Part shown: positions 43,421 to 51,742 of the stretch, in pieces
Position numbering within the stretch: the first letter of the stretch is position 1
Layout: each line of letters opens with the position of its first letter
Source: Streptomyces griseoviridis
Lineage (GTDB): Bacteria; Actinomycetota; Actinomycetes; Streptomycetales; Streptomycetaceae
NCBI GenBank assembly: GCA_014649155.1
Contig: BMSM01000016.1
Location: 1-64,000 of the forward strand
Length of the DNA: 64,000 nucleotides
Direction of reading: 5' to 3'
Made by a program: the position numbers and the translations under genes
The notes under the pieces: model-generated
What the model was told of the DNA's origin: nothing
The model's input: the letters and a program-made list of their open reading frames with translations, nothing else
Database searches by the model: none

Positions 43421-43506
43421 GGCCTGTCGTGCGGATCACGCCGCGGACGCGGGGCCCGGCACCGGTCGGGAACCGCCGACGTCCTGCCGCGTGATCGAGC
43501 CGACAG
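43421..43506. repeat. Inverted-repeat element, copy 2
   Basis: The arms CTGTCGTGCGGATCACG (43424-43440) and CGTGATCGAGCCGACAG (43490-43506) pair at 13 of 17 positions. The segment 43421-43456 is 35/36 identical to the minus strand of 28939-28974. The outer arm positions are conserved while the inner centre differs, as expected for a diverged or truncated copy. Confidence 0.75.
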
Positions 43507-43509
43507 ACC

Positions 43510-43689
43510 TCAGGCCGCTTCGACCATCTCGCCGCGTACGGCGGCGGCCCACTCCACGACCAGCAGCTCGTACTCCGCGCGGTCCTGTGCCGAGAGGGAG
43601 CCGCCCGCCCGCCGCCAGAGGGCGCGGATGCGGTCGTTCAACTCGGCGGCGGAGCACGCGGAATCGCGGGCCGGGGCTTCGGGGGACAT
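43510..43689 (-). CDS. Small conserved-looking hypothetical protein (59 aa)
   Basis: This short frame encodes a 59-residue helical protein beginning MSPEAPARDSACSA and containing AELNDRIRALW, GSLSAQDRAEYELLVVEWAA. The sequence has normal amino-acid balance and the codon bias of a real gene. A TAGGCT -10 box lies seven bases before the ATG on the minus strand, matching the leaderless pattern seen across the window. No function is known to me. It ends just outside the inverted-repeat element. Confidence 0.65.
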   Translation of the reverse strand: MSPEAPARDSACSAAELNDRIRALWRRAGGSLSAQDRAEYELLVVEWAAAVRGEMVEAA

Positions 43690-43760
43690 GCGGACAAGCC
43701 TAGGCGCAAGCGCTGACTCTGCGCTACCGGACGGCTACCCGAAGCCCGCGAAGACGGGCC

Positions 43761-44636
43761 CTAGTGGGCCGCCTCGCCCGCGTCCGGGCTCAGTACGCCC
43801 ATGCTGACCAGGACGATCAGCACGATGCCGAGGGCCACGCGGTAGTAGACGAACGGCATGAAGCTCTTGGTGGAGATGTACTTCATGAACCAGGCGATCA
43901 CGGCGAACCCGACAGCGAAGGCGATGACCGTCGCGAAGATCGTCGGGCCCCAGGCGACATGGTCGCTCTCCAGCGCGTCCTTCAGCTCGAACAGGCCGGA
44001 GGAGAGCACGGCGGGGATGGCGAGCAGGAACGAGTAGCGGGCCGCGGCCTCGCGCCGGTACCCCATGAACAGGCCGCCGCTGATGGTCGCCCCGGAGCGG
44101 GAGACGCCCGGGATGAGGGCCGCCGCCTGGCACAGGCCGTAGATCAGGCCGTCCTTGACACCCAGGTCCGTCAGTTCCTTGCGCGGCTTGGCCACCCGGT
44201 GCCGGCCACCGCTCTCGTCCCGCGCCGCCAGCCGGTCCGCGACGCCTATCACGATGCCGACGACCACCAGCATGGTCGCGGTGACCCGCAGGTCGCGGAA
44301 GGGACCCTCGATCTGGTCCTTCAGGGTCAGCCCGAGCACCCCGATCGGGATCGAGCCGACGATCACGAGCCAGCCCATGCGCGCGTTGGGGTCCCGGCGC
44401 ATCTCCTTGTTCGTCAAGGACTTCGACCACGCCGAGATGATCGACACGATGTCCTTGCGGAAGTAGATCAGGACGGCGGCCTCCGTACCGATCTGCGTGA
44501 TCGCGGTGAAGGCCGCCCCGGGGTCGTGCCAGCCGGAGAACGCCGCGGTCAGCCGCAGATGCGCGCTGGAGGACACGGGAAGGAACTCGGTCAGCCCCTG
44601 GACGAGTCCGAGGATGAGGGATTCAAACCAAGACAT
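43761..44636 (-). CDS. uppP: Undecaprenyl-diphosphatase (UppP/BacA)
   Basis: The 291-residue membrane enzyme has the UppP signatures GLTEFLPVSSSAHLRL near residues 14-30 and ALIPGVSRSGATISGGL near 172-190. It dephosphorylates undecaprenyl diphosphate to recycle the peptidoglycan carrier lipid, and overproduction gives bacitracin resistance. The start ATG 44636 begins MSWFESLILGLVQG, as is usual. No clear ribosome site is seen. It lies in a run of minus-strand membrane genes, 138 bases after the TVP38-like gene. Confidence 0.96.
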   Translation of the reverse strand: MSWFESLILGLVQGLTEFLPVSSSAHLRLTAAFSGWHDPGAAFTAITQIGTEAAVLIYFRKDIVSIISAWSKSLTNKEMRRDPNARMGWLVIVGSIPIGVLGLTLKDQIEGPFRDLRVTATMLVVVGIVIGVADRLAARDESGGRHRVAKPRKELTDLGVKDGLIYGLCQAAALIPGVSRSGATISGGLFMGYRREAAARYSFLLAIPAVLSSGLFELKDALESDHVAWGPTIFATVIAFAVGFAVIAWFMKYISTKSFMPFVYYRVALGIVLIVLVSMGVLSPDAGEAAH

Positions 44637-44774
44637 GAGGTACGGAGTCCAAGTGCCGATCGTGAACGGGCGACGACGGACACACCTCGCCGACGCCTGT
44701 GGTGATCAGGTCCGAGGGTGTCGAGGGCAGCGTAGCGCCCCTGGGTGACAGGCCGGGCACAGGCCCCGGCAGGC

Positions 44775-45539
44775 TCAGCGGGCACGCAGCCGGCCGCGTT
44801 TGCGCCAGGCCACCACGGCTCCGGCGAGCCCGGGCAGCGCGATGCAGGCCAGCGCGATCAGGAAGGCGGGCGAGGTGGGCGTGGAGGCGCGGGCGCCGGC
44901 GACGACGTACGCGGCGGTGTTCGGCACGGAGCCGAGGGCCGTCGCGAGCAGGAACGGCGGCAGGCCCATGCGGGAGACCGCGGCGCAGTAGTTCGCCGCG
45001 GCGAACGGCACGCCGGGGAACAGCCGCGCCGCCAGCATCGAACGGAAGCCGTGTCTGCTGAGCTGCCCGTCCGCGGCCTTCAGCCACTTGCCGCGCAGCA
45101 GCGGACGCAGCGCCTCCTGGCCGAGGACCCGGCCCAGGCAGAAGGCGAGGCCGGCGCCGAGCACCGTGCCCGCCAGCGCCGAGCCGAGGCCGAGGACCGA
45201 GCCGAAGAGCGCGCCGGCCGCCAGGTTCAGCAGCGGGCGGGGCACGAAGGCGACGGTGCACAGCCCGTACGCGACCGCGTACGCGAGGGCCGCCGCGGCG
45301 CCGCCGAGCTGGGCCGCCGGCCAGCCGTGCGTCAGCAGCCTCTGCGGCTGGAACAGCAGGACGGCCACGCCGGCCGAGGCGAGGAGCAGGACAAGCAGGG
45401 ACAGCCGGGACCAGGGGGACAGCGCGATCCGCGCCGCGCGGGCGGAGAGCCCGGTCGCGGCGGCCGGGACCGGCGGTCCGACGGTGGCCCGGGGAGAGGC
45501 CGTGGCGGTGCCCCCAGAACGGGTGGTGGCATCGAGCAT
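44775..45539 (-). CDS. TVP38/TMEM64 family membrane protein (SNARE-associated domain)
   Basis: The 254-residue protein has five or six hydrophobic segments and the DedA/TVP38 core (YGLCTVAFVPRPLLNLAAGALFGSVLG... RLFPGVPFAAANYCAAVSRM). Relatives include lipid scramblase-like and envelope-maintenance proteins, so a link to the adjacent uppP in carrier-lipid handling is attractive; DedA-type proteins are known undecaprenyl-phosphate translocases. The start lies six bases after TAGTGT on the minus strand, fitting a leaderless mRNA. Confidence 0.85.
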   Translation of the reverse strand: MLDATTRSGGTATASPRATVGPPVPAAATGLSARAARIALSPWSRLSLLVLLLASAGVAVLLFQPQRLLTHGWPAAQLGGAAAALAYAVAYGLCTVAFVPRPLLNLAAGALFGSVLGLGSALAGTVLGAGLAFCLGRVLGQEALRPLLRGKWLKAADGQLSRHGFRSMLAARLFPGVPFAAANYCAAVSRMGLPPFLLATALGSVPNTAAYVVAGARASTPTSPAFLIALACIALPGLAGAVVAWRKRGRLRAR

Positions 45540-45588
45540 CCGGTGACACTAACCGACACAGGTGTGTGATCGCCGTATGGTGCGTTTC

Positions 45589-46311
45589 ATGACCGTCACA
45601 AACGGGCCGGGGCCGGCGGTGCCGGACAGCCCGTTCGCCGACCGGGTGCTGGAGCGGCTCACCGCCGTCCACCCGGACCACGCCGACCCCGAACGGGCCG
45701 GGTCGATGCGGGCGTACATGAAGGACGTGGCCCCTTTCCTGGGCCTGACCAGCACGGTCCGGCGCGGGCTGGACCGTGCAGTGCTGCGCGGGCTGCCGTC
45801 TCCGGACGAGGCGGACTGCGCCGCGGTCGCGTTGCGCTGCTGGCGGCTGCCCGAGCGCGAGTACCACTACTTCGCCGTGGATCTGCTCCGCCGTCACGTG
45901 ACGGTTCTCTCCCCGGACTTCCTGCCCGTGGTCCGGTGGTTGCTCACCACCGTCCCCTGGTGGGACACCGTCGACCCGCTCGCCGCGCACGTCGTCGGCG
46001 GGCTGGTGGCCGCCGGGCCCGGACTGCGGACGCGGATGGACGCCTGGAGCGCCGACGAGGACCGGTGGCTGGTCCGCGCGGCCCTGCTGCACCAGCTCCG
46101 GTACCGGGAACGCACCGACGCCGGCCGCCTCTTCGGCTACTGCCTGCGCGGCGCCGCCCATGACGACTTCTTCGTCCGCAAGGCGATCGGCTGGGCCCTG
46201 CGCGAGTACGCCAGGACCGACCCGGGGGCCGTACGCGGCTTCGTCGCCGAGCACCGCGACCGGCTCGCGCCGCTGTCGGTCCGGGAGGCGCTGCGGTCCG
46301 CTGGATCCTGA
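45589..46311 (+). CDS. DNA alkylation repair protein, AlkD-like
   Basis: This 240-residue all-alpha HEAT-like protein matches the AlkD DNA glycosylase family: GSMRAYMKDVAPFLGLTSTVRRG at the start, EREYHYFAVDLLRRH, PWWDTVDPLAAHVVGG and DDFFVRKAIGWALREYAR. In AlkD the WDxVD aspartate is catalytic for excising positively charged alkylated bases; WDTVD is present here. ATG 45589 is favoured because TATGGT (45576-45581) sits seven bases upstream. Longer starts at 45562 and 45577 would precede that promoter element. Confidence 0.88.
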   Translation: MTVTNGPGPAVPDSPFADRVLERLTAVHPDHADPERAGSMRAYMKDVAPFLGLTSTVRRGLDRAVLRGLPSPDEADCAAVALRCWRLPEREYHYFAVDLLRRHVTVLSPDFLPVVRWLLTTVPWWDTVDPLAAHVVGGLVAAGPGLRTRMDAWSADEDRWLVRAALLHQLRYRERTDAGRLFGYCLRGAAHDDFFVRKAIGWALREYARTDPGAVRGFVAEHRDRLAPLSVREALRSAGS

Positions 46312-46390
46312 ACCGCGTACCGTCCTTTCGAACTCCCGTGCCAGGAAAAATGGGTCGACGTGGGGCAGAGCGTCGGCGATGATCGGCGTC

Positions 46391-46489
46391 ATGTTCCGGT
46401 ACGCCTTCCTTCTCGTCGCCTCCGCGGTCGCGGACGCCCCGAAGGCTGCCGTCCTCTTCCCGGCCGTCGTCGACGGCGCCCGAAGCTGA
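46391..46489 (+). CDS. Possible 32-residue leader peptide upstream of tuf3
   Basis: A short frame from ATG 46391 (or ATG 46379) encodes a hydrophobic peptide beginning MFRYAFLLVASAVADAP. It ends in TGA exactly at the base of the hairpin at 46488-46529. The codons show normal high third-position GC. The arrangement resembles a leader peptide plus attenuator, but there is no good ribosome site and no run of a regulatory codon, so it may not be translated. Confidence 0.35.
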   Translation: MFRYAFLLVASAVADAPKAAVLFPAVVDGARS

Positions 46490-46529
46490 CCCTCCCCGGA
46501 TCGTCCGGCGGACCCCGCAGGGGAGGGTC
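46488..46529 (+). terminator. Hairpin between the leader ORF and tuf3
   Basis: GACCCTCCCC (46488-46497) pairs perfectly with GGGGAGGGTC (46520-46529). It lies 51 bases before the tuf3 start, so it could terminate upstream transcription or act as an attenuator in the tuf3 leader. Confidence 0.6.
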
Positions 46530-46580
46530 GGTTGAGACACCGGGGTCCCCAGCTCCCTTCCGAGGCTTCGAGGTACCGCC

Positions 46581-47750
46581 ATGTCCAAGACGGCGTACGT
46601 CCGCACCAAACCGCATCTGAACATCGGCACGATGGGCCATGTCGACCACGGCAAGACCACCCTGACCGCCGCCATCACCAAGGTCCTCGCCGAGCGCGGC
46701 GGCGCCGCGTTCGTGCCGTTCGACCGCATCGACCGCGCCCCCGAGGAGGTGGCGCGCGGGATCACCATCGACATCGCGCACGTCGAGTACGAGACCGACA
46801 CCCGCCACTACGCGCACGTCGACATGCCCGGCCACGCCGACTACGTCAAGAACATGGTCACCGGCGCGGCCCAGCTCGACGGGGCGATCCTCGTCGTCTC
46901 CGCGCTGGACGGGATCATGCCGCAGACCGCCGAACACGTGCTGCTCGCCCGCCAGGTGGGCGTCGACCACATCGTCGTCGCCCTCAACAAGGCGGACGCC
47001 GGTGACGAGGAGCTGACCGACCTGGTCGAACTGGAGGTCCGCGAGCTGCTCACCGCGCACGGCTACGGCGGTGACACCGCGCCCGTCGTACGGGTCTCCG
47101 GGCTGAAGGCGCTGGCCGGCGACCCCCGGTGGACGGCGTCCGTGGAGGCGCTGCTCGACGCGGTGGACACCTACGTCCCGACGCCGGAGCGGTATCCGGA
47201 CGCGCCGTTCCTGCTGCCGGTGGAGAACGTCCTCACCATCACCGGGCGGGGCACCGTCGTCACCGGCGCCGTCGAGCGCGGCACGGTGCGCGTCGGGGAC
47301 CGGGTCGAGGTCCTCGGGGCGGGCGCCGGCACGGTCGTCACCGGGCTGGAGACCTTCGGCAAGCCGATGACGGAGGCCCAGGCCGGGGACAGCGTGGCCC
47401 TGCTGCTGCGGGGTGTCCCGAGGGACGCCGTCCGGCGGGGGCACGTGGTGGCCGCGCCGGGCAGCGTGGTGCCGCGGCGGTCCTTCGAGGCGCGGGTGCA
47501 CGTGCTGGCGGCCCGGGAGGGCGGACGCGCGACGCCGGTCGCCACCGGGTACCGGCCGCAGTTCCACATCCGTACGGCGGACGTCGTCGGCAACGTCGAC
47601 CTCGGCGAGAAGGGGGTCGCCCGGCCGGGGGAGACGGTCACGATGACCGTGGAACTGGGGCGGGAGGTGCCGCTGGAGCCGGGGCTCGGGTTCGCCGTCC
47701 GCGAGGGCGGCCGGACGGTCGGCGCCGGGACGGTGACCGAGGTCCACTGA
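46581..47750 (+). CDS. tuf3: Elongation factor Tu, divergent third copy (EF-Tu3)
   Basis: The 389-residue protein has all three EF-Tu domains and the GTPase motifs GHVDHGKTT, a DMPGH variant of DCPGH, and an NKAD variant of NKCD. It is clearly diverged from the main EF-Tu1 (shortened loops, C-terminus GAGTVTEVH). Streptomyces encodes such an EF-Tu3 (SCO1321 in S. coelicolor), expressed mainly under stress or stringent conditions and differing in sensitivity to EF-Tu antibiotics. ATG 46581 follows a weak GAGG. The leader holds a short ORF and a hairpin. Confidence 0.95.
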   Translation: MSKTAYVRTKPHLNIGTMGHVDHGKTTLTAAITKVLAERGGAAFVPFDRIDRAPEEVARGITIDIAHVEYETDTRHYAHVDMPGHADYVKNMVTGAAQLDGAILVVSALDGIMPQTAEHVLLARQVGVDHIVVALNKADAGDEELTDLVELEVRELLTAHGYGGDTAPVVRVSGLKALAGDPRWTASVEALLDAVDTYVPTPERYPDAPFLLPVENVLTITGRGTVVTGAVERGTVRVGDRVEVLGAGAGTVVTGLETFGKPMTEAQAGDSVALLLRGVPRDAVRRGHVVAAPGSVVPRRSFEARVHVLAAREGGRATPVATGYRPQFHIRTADVVGNVDLGEKGVARPGETVTMTVELGREVPLEPGLGFAVREGGRTVGAGTVTEVH

Positions 47751-47782
47751 GGCGGGTCCGGGGCGGTTCCCGGTCCCGTGAG

Positions 47783-47823
47783 GCCGGCGGGGAGCCACGG
47801 GTCCGTGGTGGCTCCCCGCCGGC
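47783..47823. terminator. Terminator after tuf3
   Basis: A perfect 16-bp stem (47783-47798 with 47808-47823) has a 9-base loop and lies 33 bases after the tuf3 stop. No T tract follows. Confidence 0.8.
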
Positions 47824-47861
47824 GGTGCCGACCCGTGCCGTCCGCCCCGCACAATGAAGAG

Positions 47862-48707
47862 GTGAACGAGCCGATACCCGTCCACCGGGTCACCGAGCAG
47901 GGCACCGTCAAGCTCATGCCCGACGTCGACCGGGAGCGGGCCTGGCTGCTGACGGTCGACGGGGCGCCGCAGTCGTACGTAGACCTGGACGCGCCCGAGC
48001 ACCTGGAGTTCGAGTACGCGCGGCGGCTCGGGCACGTCCTGGACACCGTCGCCGAGCCGGGGCGCCCGCTGGACGCGCTGCACCTCGGCGGGGGCGCGCT
48101 CACCCTGCCGCGGTACGTGGCGGCGACCCGGCCCGGGTCCCGGCAGGACGTCGTCGAGTTCGACCGCGACCTGCTGGAGCTGGTCGCCGGGCACCTGCCG
48201 CTCCCGGCGGACGCCCCGGTCGCCCTGCACGCGGCCGACGCCCGGGAGTGGCTCGCCGAAGCCCCCGCGGACTCGGCGGACGTGCTGGTGGCCGATGTGT
48301 TCGGCGGCTCCCGGGTGCCCGCGCACCTGACCTCGGACGGGTACGCCGAGCAGGTCGCGCGGGTGCTGCGGGCGGACGGCGTCTACCTGGCCAACCTCGC
48401 CGACGCCGCGCCGTTCGCCTTCCTCCGCTCCCAGCTCGCCACCTTCGCCGCCCGGTTCGCGGAGCTGCTGCTGATCGCCGAACCGGCCGTGCTGCGCGGA
48501 CGCCGGTTCGGCAACGCGGTGCTGGTCGCCGCGCACCGCCCCCTGGACGCCGGCGCGCTGGCCCGGCGCACCGCCGCCGACGCCTTCCCGGCACGGGTGG
48601 AGCACGGGGCCGCGCTGCGGAGGTTCATCGGGGGCGCCCGGCCGGTGCGGGACGAGGACGCCGTCCCCTCACCCGAGCCGCCCGACGGCGCCTTCGGCAT
48701 CGGCTGA
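47862..48707 (+). CDS. Spermidine-synthase-like methyltransferase-fold protein
   Basis: The 281-residue protein has the spermidine synthase Rossmann core: PQSYVDLDAPEHLEFEYARRL, DALHLGGGALTLPRYVAATRPGS, VVEFDRDLLELV and VLVADVFGGSRVP. The catalytic Asp and gatekeeper residues of true polyamine synthases are not clearly conserved, so it may act on another substrate. GTG 47862 lies six bases after CACAAT, indicating a leaderless start. The 3' end overlaps the convergent MFS gene by 39 bases. Confidence 0.8.
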   Translation: MNEPIPVHRVTEQGTVKLMPDVDRERAWLLTVDGAPQSYVDLDAPEHLEFEYARRLGHVLDTVAEPGRPLDALHLGGGALTLPRYVAATRPGSRQDVVEFDRDLLELVAGHLPLPADAPVALHAADAREWLAEAPADSADVLVADVFGGSRVPAHLTSDGYAEQVARVLRADGVYLANLADAAPFAFLRSQLATFAARFAELLLIAEPAVLRGRRFGNAVLVAAHRPLDAGALARRTAADAFPARVEHGAALRRFIGGARPVRDEDAVPSPEPPDGAFGIG

Positions 48708-49973
48708 GTCCGGGCCGGCGGACGCCCGCGCCGCCCCGGCCACCGGTACCGGGCGGCGGCGCAGGGTCCGCACCTGCGGGACGAACAGCACCGCGGCCGT
48801 GACCACCACGACCAGCACCGCGCAGCTCCACAGCGACGCGGTCCGCCCGAACGCCGCCTCCGAGGGACCCGCCAGCGCGGTCGCCACGGGCACCAGCGCC
48901 ACCGAACCGAACCAGTCGTACGCCGATATCCGCGACAGCTTCTCCTCGGGCACCTCCTGGTGCAGGGCGGTCATCCACGAGACGCCGAACACCTCCAGGC
49001 AGACGCCGGTGACGAGCATCACCGCGCACAGCACGCCGGCCGGCGCCGCCAGGGCCAGGGCGGCGGAGGGCAGGGCCAGCGGGAAGACGCAGAGGGTGCC
49101 GGCGAGCAGCAGCCGGCTCGGCCGCCAGCGGGTCATCAGCAGCGCGCCGCCGACCGTGCCGGCGCCGAAGCACGCCAGCGCCAGCCCCCACGGCCCCGCC
49201 CCGCCCAGGTGGTCACGGGCGACGAGCGGGCCGTAGACCGCCTCGGCGGCGCCGACGACCGCGTTGGAGACGGAGAACTGCACGACGATTCCCCACAGCC
49301 AGGGCCGCCCGCTGAACTCCCGCCAGCCCTCCCGCAGGTCGGCGAGGAGCCCGCCGCCCGGGGCGCGCGGCGGGATGTGGCTCACGTCGAGCAGGCCCCG
49401 CAGCGCCGCCGCGCACGCGAACGCCGCCGCGTCCGCCGCGAGCACCCAGCCCGGTCCGGCCGCGGCGACCAGCGCGCCGCCCAGCGCCGCGCCGCCCAGG
49501 CCCGCGCCGTGCACCGCCATCCGGAACACCGCGAACGCCCGCCCGGCGTGCGCCGCGTCGACCGAGGACATCAGCATGCCCTCGGCGGCGGGGGAGAAGA
49601 ACGCCTGGCCGGTGCCGCCGAGTCCGGCCAGCAGCATCATCTGCCACAGCCGGGGCTCCCCGGCGAGGACGAGGACCGCGAAGGCCGCCTGCGACAGGCA
49701 GTTGAGGGTGTTGGCGGCGACCATCACCCGGTGCCGGGGCAGCCGGTCCGCGAGCGCCCCGCCGATCAGCAGGAAGAGGACGAGGGGCAGGGTCCGCGCG
49801 GCGGCCACCAGGCCCACGTCGCCGCTGTCCCCGCCCGCCTCCAGCACGGCGAAGGCGGCGGCGATCAGCGCGCCGTTGCCGCCGAGGCCGGTGACGACCG
49901 TCGCGGCCGTCAGCAGGGTGTAGTTGCGGTCGGCCCAGGCGGGGCGCTTGTACAGGCGGGTGAAGGACGGCAC
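48669..49973 (-). CDS. MFS transporter (drug-exporter type)
   Basis: The 434-residue protein has twelve predicted helices of the major facilitator fold, with the loop motif GGALADRLPRHRVMVAANT after helix 2. It resembles the enterobactin/multidrug exporter-like MFS subgroup common in Streptomyces. The cargo is unknown. GTG 49973 is favoured because GATAGT lies six bases upstream on the minus strand. An ATG at 50009 is in frame but would precede that element. It overlaps the convergent gene by 39 bases. Confidence 0.87.
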   Translation of the reverse strand: MPSFTRLYKRPAWADRNYTLLTAATVVTGLGGNGALIAAAFAVLEAGGDSGDVGLVAAARTLPLVLFLLIGGALADRLPRHRVMVAANTLNCLSQAAFAVLVLAGEPRLWQMMLLAGLGGTGQAFFSPAAEGMLMSSVDAAHAGRAFAVFRMAVHGAGLGGAALGGALVAAAGPGWVLAADAAAFACAAALRGLLDVSHIPPRAPGGGLLADLREGWREFSGRPWLWGIVVQFSVSNAVVGAAEAVYGPLVARDHLGGAGPWGLALACFGAGTVGGALLMTRWRPSRLLLAGTLCVFPLALPSAALALAAPAGVLCAVMLVTGVCLEVFGVSWMTALHQEVPEEKLSRISAYDWFGSVALVPVATALAGPSEAAFGRTASLWSCAVLVVVVTAAVLFVPQVRTLRRRPVPVAGAARASAGPDSADAEGAVGRLG

Positions 49974-50097
49974 CCCGTGACTATCGCCGGGCCGGCGGCC
50001 CGGTGCCAAGTGACGTCCCGTCAGCGGACCGCCGCCGCCCGCGGCGAGGTCCCGCGCGGCCCTGGCCCAAGATGCTACTCACGGGTAACCTGTCGTC

Positions 50098-50550
50098 ATG
50101 AGCGCAGATCAGATGTCGATCGGCGAGATGCTCGCCGCCACGGTGCCGATGGTCCGGACCCTGAAGCTGGAGTACCTGGAGACCGGGCCGGAGCGCGCCG
50201 TGCTGGCCCTCCCGGACCAGGGCGAGTACCGCAACCACGTCGGCGGACCCCACGCCGGGGCGATGTTCACCCTCGGGGAGTCGGCGAGCGGGGCCATCGT
50301 CCTGGCTGCCTTCGGGGACCAGCTCGCGCGGGCCGTGCCGCTGCCCGTCCACGCGGAGATCGCGTTCAAGAAGATCGCCCTGGGCCCGGTCACGGCGACC
50401 GCCACGCTCGGCCGCCCCGCCGCCGAGGTCGTCGCGGAACTGGACGAGGGCCGGCGCCCGGAGTTCCCGGTGACCGTGGCCATCCGGCGGGAGGACGGAG
50501 CCGTGACCGGGGAGATGACGGTGACCTGGACGCTGCGGCCCAGCACCTGA
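50098..50550 (+). CDS. Hotdog-fold thioesterase-like protein (DUF4442)
   Basis: This 150-residue protein is a single hotdog domain (TLKLEYLETGPERAVLALPDQGEYRNHVGGPHAGAMFTLGE) of the DUF4442/PaaI-like type. GGPHAGAMFTLGE is the long-helix start, where acyl-CoA thioesterases place their active site. The substrate is unknown. ATG 50098 lies exactly six bases after TAACCT (50086-50091), so the mRNA is probably leaderless. It is divergent from the MFS gene. Confidence 0.84.
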   Translation: MSADQMSIGEMLAATVPMVRTLKLEYLETGPERAVLALPDQGEYRNHVGGPHAGAMFTLGESASGAIVLAAFGDQLARAVPLPVHAEIAFKKIALGPVTATATLGRPAAEVVAELDEGRRPEFPVTVAIRREDGAVTGEMTVTWTLRPST

Positions 50551-50635
50551 GCCGGAGGGGAGGGACCCGGCCGCGTGGTGCCCGGCCGGTCCCCGGTCCC
50601 GCGGACGGAGACGGGGGCCCGGCGGGACGGGACGG

Positions 50636-51631
50636 TCAGGCGGCGCGCCGGACGCCTCCCTCCTCCCCTTCCCCGCTCCCCTTCTCCCCGTCCGCGCCGC
50701 TGCCGTCGTCCGCCAGCCCGGCCACGAACTCCTTCAGCCAGGCCGTGAACGCCGGGCCCAGGTCGGACCGTCCGCAGGCCAGCCGTACCACCGTGCGCAG
50801 GTAGTCGGCCTTGTCGCCGGTGTCGTAGCGCAGGCCGGTGAAGACCACCCCGTGCACCGTGCCGTCCGCGGCGAGGGTCTGGAGGGCGTCGGTGAGCTGG
50901 ATCTCGCCGCCCCGGCCCGGCGGGGTGCGCTCCAGCACGCCGAAGACGGCCGGGTCGAGGACATAGCGGCCGATGACCGCGAACCGGCTCGGCGCGGTGC
51001 CCGGCGCGGGCTTCTCCACCAGCCCGGTGACACGGACGACCCCGTCCTCCCCGGCGCTCTCCACGGCGGCGCAGCCGTAGAGGTGGGCCTGGTCCGGCGC
51101 GACCTCCAGCAGGGCGACGACGCTCCCGCCGCGCCGGGCCCGCACGTCGAGCATCCGGCTGAGCAGGGTCTCGCGCGGGTCGATCAGGTCGTCGCCCAGC
51201 AGGACGGCGAAGGGCTGGTCGCCGACGTGCCGGCGGGCGCACAGCACCGCGTGGCCGAGGCCCAGCGGGTCGCCCTGCCGGATGTGGTGGATGTCCGCCA
51301 GCCGCGCCGGATCGCGCACCGCGTCCAGGCGTACGGTGTCGCCCTTCGCCGCGAGGGTCTGCTCCAGTTCGAGGGCGTGGTCGAAGTGGTCCTCGATGGC
51401 CCGCTTGTGCCGTCCGGTGACCATCAGGACGTCGTCCAGCCCGGCCGCCGCGGCCTCCTCGACGACGTACTGGATCGCCGGTTTGTCGACGACCGGCAGC
51501 ATCTCCTTCGGGGTGGCCTTCGTGGCGGGCAGGAACCGCGTGCCGAGCCCGGCGGCCGGGACCACCGCCTTGCGCACGGCACCGGTGGGCGGGGACGTGG
51601 CCGGAGTGTGGGGGACGATCATGCCGCCCAT
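50636..51631 (-). CDS. galU: UTP-glucose-1-phosphate uridylyltransferase
   Basis: The 331-residue protein has the GalU nucleotide-binding start AVVPAAGLGTRFLPATKATPKEMLP, the GDPLGLGHAVLCA loop, LLGDDLID with the metal aspartate, and GLVEKP. It forms UDP-glucose for envelope glycans and trehalose. The C-terminal tail is Gly/Glu-rich and extends beyond the core. Start ATG 51631 or ATG 51622 are both possible; neither has a strong ribosome site. Streptomyces usually has a second GalU elsewhere. It is divergent from the GH3 gene. Confidence 0.92.
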   Translation of the reverse strand: MGGMIVPHTPATSPPTGAVRKAVVPAAGLGTRFLPATKATPKEMLPVVDKPAIQYVVEEAAAAGLDDVLMVTGRHKRAIEDHFDHALELEQTLAAKGDTVRLDAVRDPARLADIHHIRQGDPLGLGHAVLCARRHVGDQPFAVLLGDDLIDPRETLLSRMLDVRARRGGSVVALLEVAPDQAHLYGCAAVESAGEDGVVRVTGLVEKPAPGTAPSRFAVIGRYVLDPAVFGVLERTPPGRGGEIQLTDALQTLAADGTVHGVVFTGLRYDTGDKADYLRTVVRLACGRSDLGPAFTAWLKEFVAGLADDGSGADGEKGSGEGEEGGVRRAA

Positions 51632-51742
51632 GCTGGCGCGGACGGATGGGAGGGAGCCGGGAAGGACCTCTCAGCCACCTGTGCGTCGCAGCGGCGGGCG
51701 TGTCTGACGGTGTGTCATCGAGGGGTGGCGCATAGTGCCTGC

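Noticed and set aside
46160..46390. Upstream extension of the tuf3 leader ORF into the AlkD gene
   Set aside because: It would overlap the well-supported AlkD coding region in another frame; only the short distal part could be an independent leader peptide.
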